Assembly: GCA_022071955.1 (NCBI GenBank)
Contig: JAJVIM010000015.1
Location: 124,001-188,000, forward strand
DNA: 64,000 bases
Source of the DNA: Anaerolineae bacterium
Lineage (GTDB): Bacteria; Chloroflexota; Anaerolineae; 4572-78; J111
Direction of reading: 5' to 3'
This document shows positions 55,898-64,000 of the stretch, in pieces. A program made the translations under genes and the position numbers. Below the pieces are notes generated by a model. It did not search any database and had not been told where the DNA came from. It saw only the letters and a list, made by a program, of their open reading frames with translations. How positions within the stretch are numbered: position 1 is the first letter of the stretch; every line of letters starts with the position of its first letter.

Positions 55898-57085
55898 TCA
55901 AGCGGCGGTCTGGCTGAGCCGCTGTAACACATCAACGCAGTAGATCAGCGAGCGGGGCAAATGGAACGGGTCTTTCACCGGCAGGGCCACGGTTTCGGTA
56001 AACTTGCGCCCCTGGCGGTCCAGTTTTTGGGTCCATTCGCCGTGGCCGGGCACGGGATAGCGGCTAAAGGCGTAATTATGCACCCGCGCAAACCAGTCGA
56101 GCGCCCAGCTTTCGCCGGAATGTTCGTAAGCCAGCAGCAAGGCGTAGAGCGCTTCGGTGTGCGGCCACCAGATTTTGCTGCTGGCAAACTTCCACCACGG
56201 CTCACCGCCGGCGGCATCGACGCCCAGCAAAATGCCGCCAAATTCCTCATCCCAGCCCAGTTCAATGTGCCATTTGATGGTTTCAATGGCCTGCCGGATG
56301 CGTTCGCTGTCACCCTGCTTCTGGAAAATGTGGATCATAAACCACATGCTTTCGATGGCGTGGCCGGGCACCACCGCCCGCCCGCGCGGCGAATCGAGTA
56401 CCGTGTTGTCCAGGCCCATAAATTCCAGCAGCAGGCGGCGGGCCGGCTGGCGGTACACGTCCATCACCTCGGCGGCGTGGTGCAGGCTGGCGTCGATGAT
56501 GTCCTGTCGCCCCAAAAAATGGCCCAGTTCATCAAACACGTTGGCAAAAATCATCGATACGCCGTGCGCCTTGACGCCCTCCGGCAGCGGGTACGGCTCG
56601 GTTTGGTAGCTGCCGGGGCGGGCCAGCCGGGCCTGCGCGTTGGCGTAGGTGGCCAGCGCCAGATCGATGGCCTGCTGGCTGCCGCTGGCGCGGGCGTATT
56701 CGGTGAGGCCGTAGATGGCAAAGCCATCGGCGTAGATGCTGTTGGCCCCCTGCAACACGCGGCCAGCTTTGTCCACGGCAAAAACCCAGCGGCCGTCGCT
56801 GTCGCGGCCATGTTTAACGGCAAATTCAAAAATATGGCGGGCGGCGGCCAGCCACTCCGGGCGCGGCTCAATGCGGTTGTAGAGCGCGGAAAATGTCCAG
56901 ATGGCGCGGAGCTGCGACCACATGTATTTGTCGCTGCTGAGAATCTGGCCGTCGTCGCCAATGCAGGTGAGGATGCCGCCGTTATCGGCGTCGAGGGCGT
57001 GGCGCAGCCAGAAGGGGACGGTGCGCTCCAGCAGCTCGGCGCGGTAAATGGCCAGCAGGTCAGCAAAGCGGGGGGTGATTTGCAT
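55898..57085 (-). CDS. N-acylglucosamine 2-epimerase (AGE) family protein
   Basis: 395 residues forming an (alpha/alpha)6 barrel. AGE-family enzymes epimerise or isomerise hexoses or N-acyl hexosamines (for example cellobiose 2-epimerase, mannose isomerase). Matches: HALDADNGGILTCIGDDG, DKYMWSQLRAIWTFSALYNR, ADGFAIYGLTEYARASG, PGHAIESMWFMIHI (catalytic His) and KIWWPHTEALYALLLAYEHS (second catalytic His). Start at 57085 with AAAGGAA seven bases upstream. The three hairpins between this gene and the URO-D-like gene upstream may separate transcripts. Confidence 0.92.
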   Translation of the reverse strand: MQITPRFADLLAIYRAELLERTVPFWLRHALDADNGGILTCIGDDGQILSSDKYMWSQLRAIWTFSALYNRIEPRPEWLAAARHIFEFAVKHGRDSDGRWVFAVDKAGRVLQGANSIYADGFAIYGLTEYARASGSQQAIDLALATYANAQARLARPGSYQTEPYPLPEGVKAHGVSMIFANVFDELGHFLGRQDIIDASLHHAAEVMDVYRQPARRLLLEFMGLDNTVLDSPRGRAVVPGHAIESMWFMIHIFQKQGDSERIRQAIETIKWHIELGWDEEFGGILLGVDAAGGEPWWKFASSKIWWPHTEALYALLLAYEHSGESWALDWFARVHNYAFSRYPVPGHGEWTQKLDRQGRKFTETVALPVKDPFHLPRSLIYCVDVLQRLSQTAA

Positions 57086-57130
57086 AGTTTTTTCCTTTGA
57101 AAATAGAGGGGGCAGGCCCTCACCCCCTGC

Positions 57131-57231
57131 CTCCTCTCCCAGAGGGAGAGGAGGATTCTTTTTGTGGGTGACGGCAGGCGCGTAGCGCCTGCCGTCACCC
57201 TTTTTTCCCCTCCCCCTATCAGGGGGAGGGG
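57131..57231. repeat. Cluster of three palindromic REP-like hairpins
   Basis: CTCCTCTCCC-AGA-GGGAGAGGAG (57131-57153), a 16-bp-arm inverted repeat with GTA loop beginning GGGTGACGGCAGGCGC (57166-57200), and CCCCTCCCCCT-ATC-AGGGGGAGGGG (57207-57231). BIME-like block between two minus-strand genes; may stabilise or partly terminate mRNA. Confidence 0.75.
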
Positions 57232-57255
57232 GTAGGGGAGGGGGTCAGTAATATT

Positions 57256-58407
57256 TTAATACAGCCCGTATTCCTGCAACGCTTCCCACATGGCAATGAT
57301 GTTTTCCGGCGGGACATCGGCCTGGATGTTGTGGACGGTGTTAAACACGTAGCCGCCGCCGGGAGCCAGCGCCTCGATATTGCGGCGCACGTCGTCTTTA
57401 ACCTGCTGCGGGGTGCCGCTGGGCAAAATGCCCTGGGTATCGACGCCGCCGCCCCAAAAGACAAAATCACGGCCAAAATCTCGCTTGAGGGCGACCGGTT
57501 CCATGCCGGTGGCGGTGGTTTGCACCGGGTTGAGAATATCCACGCCCAGCTCAATGAAATCCGGCAGAATGGGCCGGATGTTGCCATCGGAGTGGAAAAA
57601 GAGTTTGATGTGCGGGGCCAGTTGTTTGATGCGGGTGAACAGGGTTTGTAGCAGCGGTTTGAGCTGCTCGCGCCACATGGCCGGCGAAATAAGCTGGCTC
57701 TTTTGGGTGCCGTAGTCGTCGGCGTAAGAAATCACGTCGAGCACATCACCCAGTTGGGGCAGGGCCATCTCCCAAAAGCTGAGCTTCAGCGCCAGCAGCT
57801 TTTCAAACAGGGCGGTCATTACCGGCGGATTCATGGCCATCAGCATCAGCGCGTTTTCCATGCCCACAATCCGCTGCGACATTTCAAAGATGCCGGCAAA
57901 GGGGTGTTTCATCACCACCAGTTTGCCCTCGGCGCGGTACCGCTCGGCCAGTTGGCGCAGGCCGGCAATCCGCTGCGGATCGGCCATATTGGGCCAGGCG
58001 TGGCCGCCAATGTCCTCGGCGGTCACGCTGAAATCGGGCAGCGGCACCCGCGCAATGGAATAATACAGCCCGTCGGGTTTGGGGCGGTGGTGGGTAATGC
58101 CCCATTCATCGTGGTAGATGAAATAACTGTCGCCTGCCTGTTCGGTAATGTTCCAGTTGTGGCTGTTAAGCGGGAACAGGCCGCGCGTGTCCACCCGCAG
58201 GGCGGCCAGCACGTCGTCATCCGGCAGGGCCAGCCGCTGGATGTAATCATAAATGGTTGGTTCCACCGGCGGCAGGCCGAGCGCGGCGCGCAGGCTCTGG
58301 TAGGCCACTACGTGGATACCGGTTACCTGCGTGCTGGCCAGATCATAGGGGATGCGGTCCGGCTCGCGGTGTTCAAAGGTGGTGAGTAATCGTTGGCGAG
58401 AGTCCAT
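57256..58407 (-). CDS. Uroporphyrinogen-decarboxylase-like protein (URO-D superfamily)
   Basis: 383 residues. The fold is that of uroporphyrinogen decarboxylase and corrinoid methyltransferases (MtaA/MtbA): start SRQRLLTTFEHREPDRIPYD, GLFPLNSHNWNITEQAG, FFHSDGNIRPILPDFIELGV, DILNPVQTTATGM and GGYVFNTVHNIQADVPPENI at the C terminus. Not the haem-biosynthesis enzyme in this context. Catalytic substrate unknown; many homologues in sugar clusters are unassigned. TGAGGAAC lies eight bases upstream. The next gene upstream (mandelate racemase-like) ends three bases away, so they are one operon. Confidence 0.9.
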   Translation of the reverse strand: MDSRQRLLTTFEHREPDRIPYDLASTQVTGIHVVAYQSLRAALGLPPVEPTIYDYIQRLALPDDDVLAALRVDTRGLFPLNSHNWNITEQAGDSYFIYHDEWGITHHRPKPDGLYYSIARVPLPDFSVTAEDIGGHAWPNMADPQRIAGLRQLAERYRAEGKLVVMKHPFAGIFEMSQRIVGMENALMLMAMNPPVMTALFEKLLALKLSFWEMALPQLGDVLDVISYADDYGTQKSQLISPAMWREQLKPLLQTLFTRIKQLAPHIKLFFHSDGNIRPILPDFIELGVDILNPVQTTATGMEPVALKRDFGRDFVFWGGGVDTQGILPSGTPQQVKDDVRRNIEALAPGGGYVFNTVHNIQADVPPENIIAMWEALQEYGLY

Positions 58408-58410
58408 TGG

Positions 58411-59526
58411 TTAGTTCCTCACATTAAATTCGTTCAGCGCCGAGTCTTTGAGCGTGGTGCCCGCGCCGGGCTGTTGCGGGGCCACAAAATAGCCGTTGCG
58501 CACGGTGGCCGGCTCCACAAAACAGCGGCGCAGCCAGGGAATGTATTCCAGCATGGTGCAGGCCGGGTGGGCAATGGCCAGGTGCAAATGCACCTGCATC
58601 ATATCGCCAATGTGCGAAACCACCGGCAGGCGATGGGCATAAGCCAGGTCGGCGGCCTGCCACCATTCGGTGATGCCGGCCAGCCGCACCACATCCGGCT
58701 GCACAAAATGGACCGCCCCGGCCCGGATGAAGTCGCGGAAGTTGTCCAGCGAGTAAAGCTGCTCACCCAGAGCGATGGGCGTGGCCAGTTTGCGGGCCAG
58801 TTCGGCGTGGCCGGGCAGGTCATCGTACCAGATGGGTTCCTCAAACCAGAATATGTCAAAATCGGCAAAGCGATGGCCCAGGCTGAGGGCGGTGGTAACA
58901 TCCCAGCGGCCGTTGGCATCAACCATCAATTTTACCGCCGGGCCGATGGCCTCCCGCACGGCCTCGATGCGGCGCAGGTCGTCGGTGGGGTTGGGGCTGC
59001 CCACCTTGATTTTTACGCCGCTGTAGCCCTCTTCTTCCACCAGCCGGCGGCAGTCGGCCACTAAATCCGCCAGCGACCAGTTGAGCCAGCCGCCATCGGT
59101 GTTGTAAGCCTGGATTATTTTGCTATCGCTGCCGCCGAGCAGTTGCCACAGCGGCAGGCCGGCGGCTTTGGCTTTGATGTCCCACAGGGCAATATCAATG
59201 GCGCCCAGCGCCAGGTGGGTAATGCCGCCCCGGCCCACCCACTGCGCCGGCGGAAAGTGGGCCAGCTTGCGCCACAGGTGCTGCACCGCGTGCGGGTCTT
59301 CGCCGGCCAGCAGTGGGCCAAAGGTGTGCTCAATGCAATCGGTGATAAGGCGGTCGGTGGGCAGGTGGCCGTGGGTGCCGCTGTAGCCGGTGCCAAAAAT
59401 ACCGGCGTCGGTGTGGATGATGCAGCCCGGCGCACCCCAGTGGGTAACCTGATGGGTGCTGTCGGCAATCTGGCTGCGGGTAACGGGGACATGCAGAATA
59501 AAGGTGTCGATGCGGGTGATCTTCAT
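58411..59526 (-). CDS. Enolase-superfamily sugar-acid dehydratase (mandelate racemase-like)
   Basis: 371 residues of the mandelate racemase/muconate lactonizing enzyme family. Capping domain about 1-125; barrel motifs: VKIKVG (catalytic Lys region), MVDANGRW (Asp metal ligand), WFEEP (Glu) and ALGEQLY (Glu), and the His base in VVSHIGDMM. These are the Mg2+ ligands and acid/base residues of acid-sugar dehydratases (galactonate, fuconate type). Likely converts a sugar acid to a 2-keto-3-deoxy acid. Start at 59526 with GGGAGC six bases upstream; the longer frame to 59634 is not supported. Confidence 0.92.
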   Translation of the reverse strand: MKITRIDTFILHVPVTRSQIADSTHQVTHWGAPGCIIHTDAGIFGTGYSGTHGHLPTDRLITDCIEHTFGPLLAGEDPHAVQHLWRKLAHFPPAQWVGRGGITHLALGAIDIALWDIKAKAAGLPLWQLLGGSDSKIIQAYNTDGGWLNWSLADLVADCRRLVEEEGYSGVKIKVGSPNPTDDLRRIEAVREAIGPAVKLMVDANGRWDVTTALSLGHRFADFDIFWFEEPIWYDDLPGHAELARKLATPIALGEQLYSLDNFRDFIRAGAVHFVQPDVVRLAGITEWWQAADLAYAHRLPVVSHIGDMMQVHLHLAIAHPACTMLEYIPWLRRCFVEPATVRNGYFVAPQQPGAGTTLKDSALNEFNVRN

Positions 59527-59576
59527 TGATGCTCCCTTGAAAATAACCGAATCTGCGAATCTGCGAGTCGGCGACG

Positions 59577-59604
59577 GTAGGGGCGCTTGGCCAAGCGCCC
59601 CTAC
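59577..59604. repeat. 28-bp perfect palindrome (REP-like)
   Basis: GTAGGGGCGCTTGG and its exact complement CCAAGCGCCCCTAC. Related by its GGGCGCTT..AAGCGCCC core to the palindrome at 20578-20597. Lies upstream of the dehydratase gene. Confidence 0.75.
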
Positions 59605-59626
59605 GCTAAATTTTTTGTACCACCAA

Positions 59627-60958
59627 TTACACAACCGGAGCGACGGCTACCGCCAACTGGCGGGCACGGGCCATAGTGCGCTGGTAAATGCGCTCGGTGT
59701 CGGCGTAATCCTGCGGCGTGGCGGCGGCGCGGATGCGGGCCACGCACGCTTCGGCTTCGGGCCTGAAATCAATGGGCGTGCGGCTGTCTTTTTGTCGCTG
59801 CAAAAAATATTTGAGCCACCGCGAGCCGTAATGAGTGTGAATTTGCTCATCGGCCCAGTCAAAATCCATATCGTGCGAGCTAACCCGGTCGCCGGCCTCG
59901 CCAAAAATGCGAAAACGTTCCCATTTGGTGTGGATAAACGTGGTTTCAAAATAAAAGATGATGCCCAGCCGGGTCAGCGGGTCGGCCTCCGCGCCGGCAT
60001 CGTAAGAAAATGTGCCAATGGGCATTTCTGGCAGCGTAAAGCCCCACTGGGCAAAACGCTCAAAACCCATGCGGCAGTGGCGCACCTCATCATAGCACCA
60101 GCGGGCGGCATCGTCCAGAAACTCAGCCGGGCCGTGGTCGGCCAGATCAAAAATACAGGCGGCGGCCATTTCGGTGGCCCAAATTTCGTTGAGGTGATGG
60201 GTGGCCTGCCGGATTTGCAACTCCATGCCCTCGCCGGGGTGGCGCTGATACAGGGCATCGGGCCAGGGAAACTTGACCGTATCAAAACGGCGGTCGCGCG
60301 CGCCGGTGCGCGAAATTGCAAACGGCTGCCCGCCAAAATCCGCCGGCTCAAAAGCCGGGGCCGGCGGCGACACCGGCCAACGGGTCAGCCAGTCAAACAA
60401 CGGTTCGCGTAGCGAATTCAGCCCGGAAACCCAACGCCCGGCGGCAGTGATTTGCTCCGGGTAAACGGCGCGGGCGTCGTCGGCAGCGGCGTCCCAGCGG
60501 CCAAGCTGGTCGTCAATATCCCACAACGCCTGGCGGATAATGCGGATGGTCGGGCCATCGTCCAAATGGTCGGCGGTATCAAGGTAGGTCTGATAAACCC
60601 GGCGCAGCAGCGGTTTTACAACCTGGCGCAGCCCTTCGGAAAAAGCCAGGCTGTGCGGCGCGTCGGCCAGTTTTTGCCACACGGCCAGAAAGGGCGCGTC
60701 GTCGCCGGGCAGGATTTTGCGCTCCGGGTAGCGCAGTTCCAGGACGCGCTGGCGCAGCTCTTTGGCCACCAGCGCGTCCTGCCACAAAAATTCTGGCAGC
60801 AGCAGCTTGCTTTGCCAGTGTTCAGCGCCGGGCACCCAGCCCGCCTGCATTACTACCAGCGCGCGCTGCACAAAGTAGAATCGTTTTAAAATGTTGGCGC
60901 TGTCCTCTACCATCAATTGCGCCCGCCGGTCCGTTGACGGCATTTGTAAGGTTTCCAT
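59627..60958 (-). CDS. Ferritin-like diiron protein, DUF455-type
   Basis: 443 residues with a helical C-terminal two-thirds. Metal-binding pattern of ferritin-like proteins: HHLNEIWATEMAAACIFDL, WCYDEVRHCRMGFERFAQWG, FYFETTFIHTKWERFR and DFDWADEQIHTHYGSRWLKY. The E..DExxH..E..DExxH arrangement resembles DUF455 proteins, whose function is not established; an oxygenase or iron-storage role is possible. Start at 60958 with GGGGGGAATC about eight bases upstream. First gene of the minus-strand cluster transcribed towards the dehydratase. Confidence 0.78.
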   Translation of the reverse strand: METLQMPSTDRRAQLMVEDSANILKRFYFVQRALVVMQAGWVPGAEHWQSKLLLPEFLWQDALVAKELRQRVLELRYPERKILPGDDAPFLAVWQKLADAPHSLAFSEGLRQVVKPLLRRVYQTYLDTADHLDDGPTIRIIRQALWDIDDQLGRWDAAADDARAVYPEQITAAGRWVSGLNSLREPLFDWLTRWPVSPPAPAFEPADFGGQPFAISRTGARDRRFDTVKFPWPDALYQRHPGEGMELQIRQATHHLNEIWATEMAAACIFDLADHGPAEFLDDAARWCYDEVRHCRMGFERFAQWGFTLPEMPIGTFSYDAGAEADPLTRLGIIFYFETTFIHTKWERFRIFGEAGDRVSSHDMDFDWADEQIHTHYGSRWLKYFLQRQKDSRTPIDFRPEAEACVARIRAAATPQDYADTERIYQRTMARARQLAVAVAPVV

Positions 60959-61182
60959 TGATGATTCCCCCCGATTTGTTTTTGTTGATTTGAATAACCG
61001 ATGACTCAATCGTCGTTTCTGTAAAAACCGTGTTGCGTAAACGGAACACACCATACGCAACCGAGAAGGAGTCACCCATAATCCGTTTATAAAGGCGTTG
61101 CCTGGGTCAATCGTTGACTCTTAGTGCGTGTTTGATTAGAATGGGCCTGCTTTTACCACCAATTCCACAGCAGGAGATTTTT

Positions 61183-61581
61183 ATGCCTACCGTAAAAATG
61201 GTTGAGTACGCTGACGCCAGCCCCGAAGTGAAAGCCGTGTACGATGACATTATGGCCACGCGCAAAACCAACACCATCAACAATTTTTGGAAGACCATCG
61301 CCGTTCACCCGCCGACTCTGGCCCGCACCTGGCGCGATCTCAAAGAGGTGATGGCTCCCGGCGCGCTCGATCCGCTGGTTAAAGAGATGATCGCCGTGGC
61401 GGTGAGCGCCACCAACGGCTGCGCCTACTGCGTTAACTCGCACACGGCGGCGGCCATGCAAAAAGGGATGACCAAAGAAATGCTGGGCGAACTGCTGGCC
61501 GTGGTGGGCATGTTCAACACCACCAACCGGCTGGTGGAAGGCTATCAGGTTGAGCCAGACGTTTTTCCACCGCTGGAGTAA
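61183..61581 (+). CDS. AhpD-like carboxymuconolactone decarboxylase family protein
   Basis: 132 residues of the AhpD/CMD family: NTINNFWKTIAVHPPTLART then NGCAYCVNSHTAAAMQKG with Cys80, Cys83 and His87, the redox-active CxxC-x3-H motif of AhpD alkylhydroperoxidases. Probably reduces peroxides or protects an oxygenase. Start at 61183 with CAGGAG six bases upstream. Divergent from the ferritin-like gene, with the shared 225-bp region between them as control site. Confidence 0.9.
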   Translation: MPTVKMVEYADASPEVKAVYDDIMATRKTNTINNFWKTIAVHPPTLARTWRDLKEVMAPGALDPLVKEMIAVAVSATNGCAYCVNSHTAAAMQKGMTKEMLGELLAVVGMFNTTNRLVEGYQVEPDVFPPLE

Positions 61582-61710
61582 CCCGGCAATTTTGATTATA
61601 AGCGAGCCGGCGCCAAATTTGAATGGACTATCGCACCCACAGATGGATTATTTTGCTTTTCTGTGACTTTTTTGTACGATACAGGGAAGTTCGTTTTTTG
61701 GGGAGGCGTT

Positions 61711-62631
61711 GTGGCCCGGCTGATTCAACCCGAATTTACACCCGATTACAAACTGCACCGGATTCCGCGCAACGTGGTTGCGCAGCACAGCCGGCACCCG
61801 CTGCTGGAGGGGCTGCACGTGATCAGCAGCGGCTATTTTCCGCATGCCCGGCGGCAGTACGCCGAACGCGAAACCATTGATGAGTACATTATTATTTATT
61901 GCGTGGCCGGCAAAGGCTGGTTTCGGGCGGGCGGGGTCAGCGGCCAGGCGGCCCGGGGCGATGTGCTGTTTATTCTCAAAGACACCTGCCACGTTTACGG
62001 CGCGGATACCGCCGAACCGTGGACAATTTTGTGGGCCCATTTTAACGGCGCGCACGTGCCGTATCTGCTGGAAATGGCCGGCGTTTCACCGGAAAAACCG
62101 ATGGTTTCGATTGGCGAGCGGCTGAATATTGTCACTCTGTTCAACGATTTGCTCAATACGCTGCAGCGCGGCTACAGCCTGTATTATTTGATCAACGCCG
62201 CAGCGCAGATTCGGCAGATTTTGTGCAATATTGCGCTGTTCAACACCTACTCCCCGGCGGCGGGGGCCAGGGATTTAAACACAGAAAACGTCATCAGTTT
62301 TATGGTGGAAAATGTTACCGCTGCCTGCACGCTCGATGATTTTGCGGCGCACGCCTGCATGTCCCGGTCTCACTTTTCACGCCGGTTCCACGAAAAAACC
62401 GGCTACGCCCCGGTCGATTATTTCATTCGCCTGAAAATTCAAAAAGCGTGCGAACTGCTGGAAACCAGCGATAAAACCATCGGCGAGATCAGCCACGATC
62501 TGGCCTACAAAGACCAGTACTATTTTTCTCGCATTTTCAAACAGGTGATGGGCGTTTCGCCTAAAAACTATCGGGTTGCTCGCGGACTGGCGGCCGAACC
62601 AGCCAAAACACCAGCGACGCCGCCGCCGTAA
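61711..62631 (+). CDS. AraC family transcriptional regulator
   Basis: 306 residues. N-terminal cupin-like AraC ligand-binding domain (about 25-160; EYIIIYCVAGKGWFR, RGDVLFILKDTCHVYGAD) and a C-terminal double HTH (about 200-295; TLDDFAAHACMSRSHFSRRF, TIGEISHDLAYKDQYYFSRI). Domain architecture indicates sensing of a small ligand such as a sugar. GTG start at 61711 chosen because GGGAGG lies just upstream; an earlier GTG at 61663 is possible. Overlaps the convergent MFS gene by 71 bases. A likely regulator of the neighbouring metabolic cluster (inference). Confidence 0.9.
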   Translation: MARLIQPEFTPDYKLHRIPRNVVAQHSRHPLLEGLHVISSGYFPHARRQYAERETIDEYIIIYCVAGKGWFRAGGVSGQAARGDVLFILKDTCHVYGADTAEPWTILWAHFNGAHVPYLLEMAGVSPEKPMVSIGERLNIVTLFNDLLNTLQRGYSLYYLINAAAQIRQILCNIALFNTYSPAAGARDLNTENVISFMVENVTAACTLDDFAAHACMSRSHFSRRFHEKTGYAPVDYFIRLKIQKACELLETSDKTIGEISHDLAYKDQYYFSRIFKQVMGVSPKNYRVARGLAAEPAKTPATPPP

Positions 62632-63880
62632 CCGCCGCCGCGCTCAAAAACAAGGCCGAATAACCGTAACGGGTGGCAATGTACCCCCCGCTGAGCGAGG
62701 CAATCCCCCAGCCCAGCCCAACCGCCGTAGAGGTAGCGCCGGCCATTATCGTTCGCCAGCCGGGCGGCGAAATATCCATTTGATAAGCCACCACCGCCGG
62801 CCGGGCAATGGACAGCAGGGTGATCATGCTCATAAAACCCGCGCCGGCCGCGGCCCAGTGCGGCACCAGCGCCAGCGGCAAAAAGCTGAGCGCCATACCC
62901 CACGAACCGATCAGATAGGTGGCTTTGATGCCCCATCGTTTGGCAAAAATGGGCATTACCATCGCCGCGGGCACGGCCAGCAATTGCCCCACCGCCAGCA
63001 GCAACCCAATTTGGGCTACCGGCACCTGCAAAAAGTCATCGAGATAAATATTAAAGAAAGTGCGCACGTCGCCCTCGCCGATGACACGCAGCAGCACCAC
63101 TAAAAACAGCCACACAAAGATGCCCACCGGCGCCGGCACTTTTTCTTTGGTTTCGGTTGCGGCCGGCGGGGCGGCAGCGGGGCTGCGGGTAAAAAGCATG
63201 GCCACCACTGCCAGGGCCATCAACCCGGCGGCCAGCAGCAGCGAATAACGATAGGGCGCCGGATTGGCCGCAGAGGCCCCACTCAACCCGGCAAAGAAAC
63301 CGGGCAGCAGCCCGCCCACCAGACTGCCGGCAAAGCCGGTGAGCGGCAACAGCGCGCCGCTCATGGCAAAGGCGTGGTTTCGTTCCGTGGGTTGGGTAAC
63401 GGTCATCACAAATGGCGCGCCATTAACAAAATAGATCGATACGCCAATCTGGCCCACGGCCTGCATCACCACCAGCCAGCCGGTCTGGATTGACGGCACA
63501 AACTCGGCCAGGGGCAGCAGGGCGTACCCCACGGCAACCACGCCAAAGCCGATGATCAACATTCGCCGGCTGCCCCAGCGCCGGCCCATCGCGCCGGCTG
63601 GCAGGGCGCACAGGCCAAAAATCACCTGCCCCACGCCATTAATCAGGCCGGCAAATTGAGGGTCGTAGCCCAGCCGCAGCAAATACAGGTTGAGCAAAGT
63701 AAAGTAGATGCCGCCAAATATGGTAAAACCAAACAACGCCGACGTAACCAGATACAGCCGCACATCCAGATTGAAATTTCTGAGCGTGCCGGCGTACCTG
63801 CCGGCGGCGTCGCTGACGCGTTGGTAGGTTGTGGGGAACAGCGTGTTAATCTTGCACCACCTGCCGGAAATCCCAGCCAT
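62561..63880 (-). CDS. Major facilitator superfamily transporter
   Basis: 439 residues with twelve hydrophobic segments. MFS motif A-like loop GRRWGSRRML after helix 2 and ALPAGAMGRRWG; LRVIGEGDVRTFFNIYLDDFL opens the second half. Substrate unknown; sugar or acid uptake is plausible in this cluster. The start is uncertain: 63880 (MAGISGRW) lacks a clear Shine-Dalgarno and overlaps the end of the upstream gene by about 35 bases. Convergent with the AraC gene, with a 71-base overlap of the 3' ends. Confidence 0.88.
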   Translation of the reverse strand: MAGISGRWCKINTLFPTTYQRVSDAAGRYAGTLRNFNLDVRLYLVTSALFGFTIFGGIYFTLLNLYLLRLGYDPQFAGLINGVGQVIFGLCALPAGAMGRRWGSRRMLIIGFGVVAVGYALLPLAEFVPSIQTGWLVVMQAVGQIGVSIYFVNGAPFVMTVTQPTERNHAFAMSGALLPLTGFAGSLVGGLLPGFFAGLSGASAANPAPYRYSLLLAAGLMALAVVAMLFTRSPAAAPPAATETKEKVPAPVGIFVWLFLVVLLRVIGEGDVRTFFNIYLDDFLQVPVAQIGLLLAVGQLLAVPAAMVMPIFAKRWGIKATYLIGSWGMALSFLPLALVPHWAAAGAGFMSMITLLSIARPAVVAYQMDISPPGWRTIMAGATSTAVGLGWGIASLSGGYIATRYGYSALFLSAAAVTAAASLVFWLVRPPVREQPDSF

Positions 63881-64000
63881 TTTGGCGGCAGACTGTTTGA
63901 ACGTGCGCGTCCCAGGTTGGTTCGGCGTGGGGGCGGCCGGCCGGGAAGCAATCGATGGCCAGGTAGGTGAGTGTTTCGTCGCCCTCACAGGCAATGCTGT
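63846..64000 (-). CDS. C-terminal end of an unidentified gene (cut by window edge)
   Basis: The minus strand has an open frame running off the window edge: 50 codons ending at TAA (63846-63848), with protein-like sequence such as LTYLAIDCFPAGRPHAEPTW and CRQNGWDFRQVVQD. The amino-acid pattern looks like conserved protein sequence, not chance. I do not recognise the family. It ends just inside the MFS gene's upstream region and is probably in the same operon. Confidence 0.55.
   Translation of the reverse strand, partial: SIACEGDETLTYLAIDCFPAGRPHAEPTWDAHVQTVCRQNGWDFRQVVQD

Noticed and set aside
55961..57100. 379-codon plus-strand frame opposite the AGE epimerase gene
   Set aside because: Antisense shadow; the minus-strand frame has complete AGE homology and a Shine-Dalgarno.
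57166..57206. Intrinsic terminator for the URO-D-like gene
   Set aside because: The T run lies on the plus-strand side, while the genes here run on the minus strand; treated as a REP-like element instead.

Overview
The window looks like one contig of a Chloroflexota bacterium (Anaerolineae/Caldilineae-like), probably from a metagenome. This is an inference from the gene set: Thr/Pro 'TPTPT' linkers on secreted proteins, many DUF11-type surface proteins, a Rieske/cytochrome b pair next to secreted redox proteins, NarL-type two-component pairs, and Shine-Dalgarno (AGGAGG-like) starts. There is no rRNA or tRNA to fix the taxonomy. Both ends cut genes: Lon at the left, an unidentified minus-strand gene at the right.

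Layout. 0-9.5 kb: housekeeping and stress genes (Lon, CoA-binding protein, HExxH peptidase-like protein, VIT1-like iron/manganese transporter, YrdB-like protein, zinc-ribbon protein, cold-shock protein and RRM protein). The cold-shock gene is preceded by a near-consensus promoter and an intrinsic terminator. 9.8-16.4 kb: two consecutive histidine kinase/response regulator pairs. 16.4-20.5 kb: a 120-bp MITE-like element, then a Rieske protein, a cytochrome b fused to an ethylbenzene-dehydrogenase-like haem domain, and a dihaem cytochrome c ending in LPQSG plus a membrane segment. 20.5-21.3 kb: an intergenic region with 22-bp-phased palindromes.

21.3-42.9 kb is the most unusual part: an orphan receiver protein, a 2498-residue secreted protein (Thr/Pro stalk, carboxypeptidase-regulatory-like domains, IPT/TIG, parallel beta-helix, PKD, duplicated C-terminal module), three consecutive cupredoxin/multicopper-oxidase-like proteins, a membrane-anchored protein of unknown function, CopC, a CopC-CopD fusion, a subtilase, a lipoprotein, a LuxR-type regulator and an LPETG-ended DUF11 protein. 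The first two oxidase-like proteins carry complementary halves of the usual copper ligands and the third carries almost none. My inference is a surface copper oxidase or electron-transfer assembly on a giant scaffold, supplied with copper by CopC/CopD and perhaps linked to the quinol pool by the Rieske/cytochrome b/cytochrome c unit.

42.9-47.8 kb is a decaying region: truncated CobW-like and URO-D/thioredoxin relics, a Tat-exported amidohydrolase, a 21-bp tandem array, a WD40-like lipoprotein gene broken by one in-frame stop, and a truncated transposase. 47.9-50.8 kb: a four-PAS hybrid histidine kinase. 50.8-64 kb: a minus-strand cluster for organic (perhaps sulfated or acidic sugar) substrates: DUF455 ferritin-like protein, enolase-superfamily dehydratase, URO-D-like protein, AGE epimerase, MATE/ANKH-like transporter, sulfatase, TIM-barrel isomerase and phosphopantetheinyl transferase, with palindromic repeats between genes. 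An AhpD-like protein, an AraC regulator and an MFS transporter close the window.
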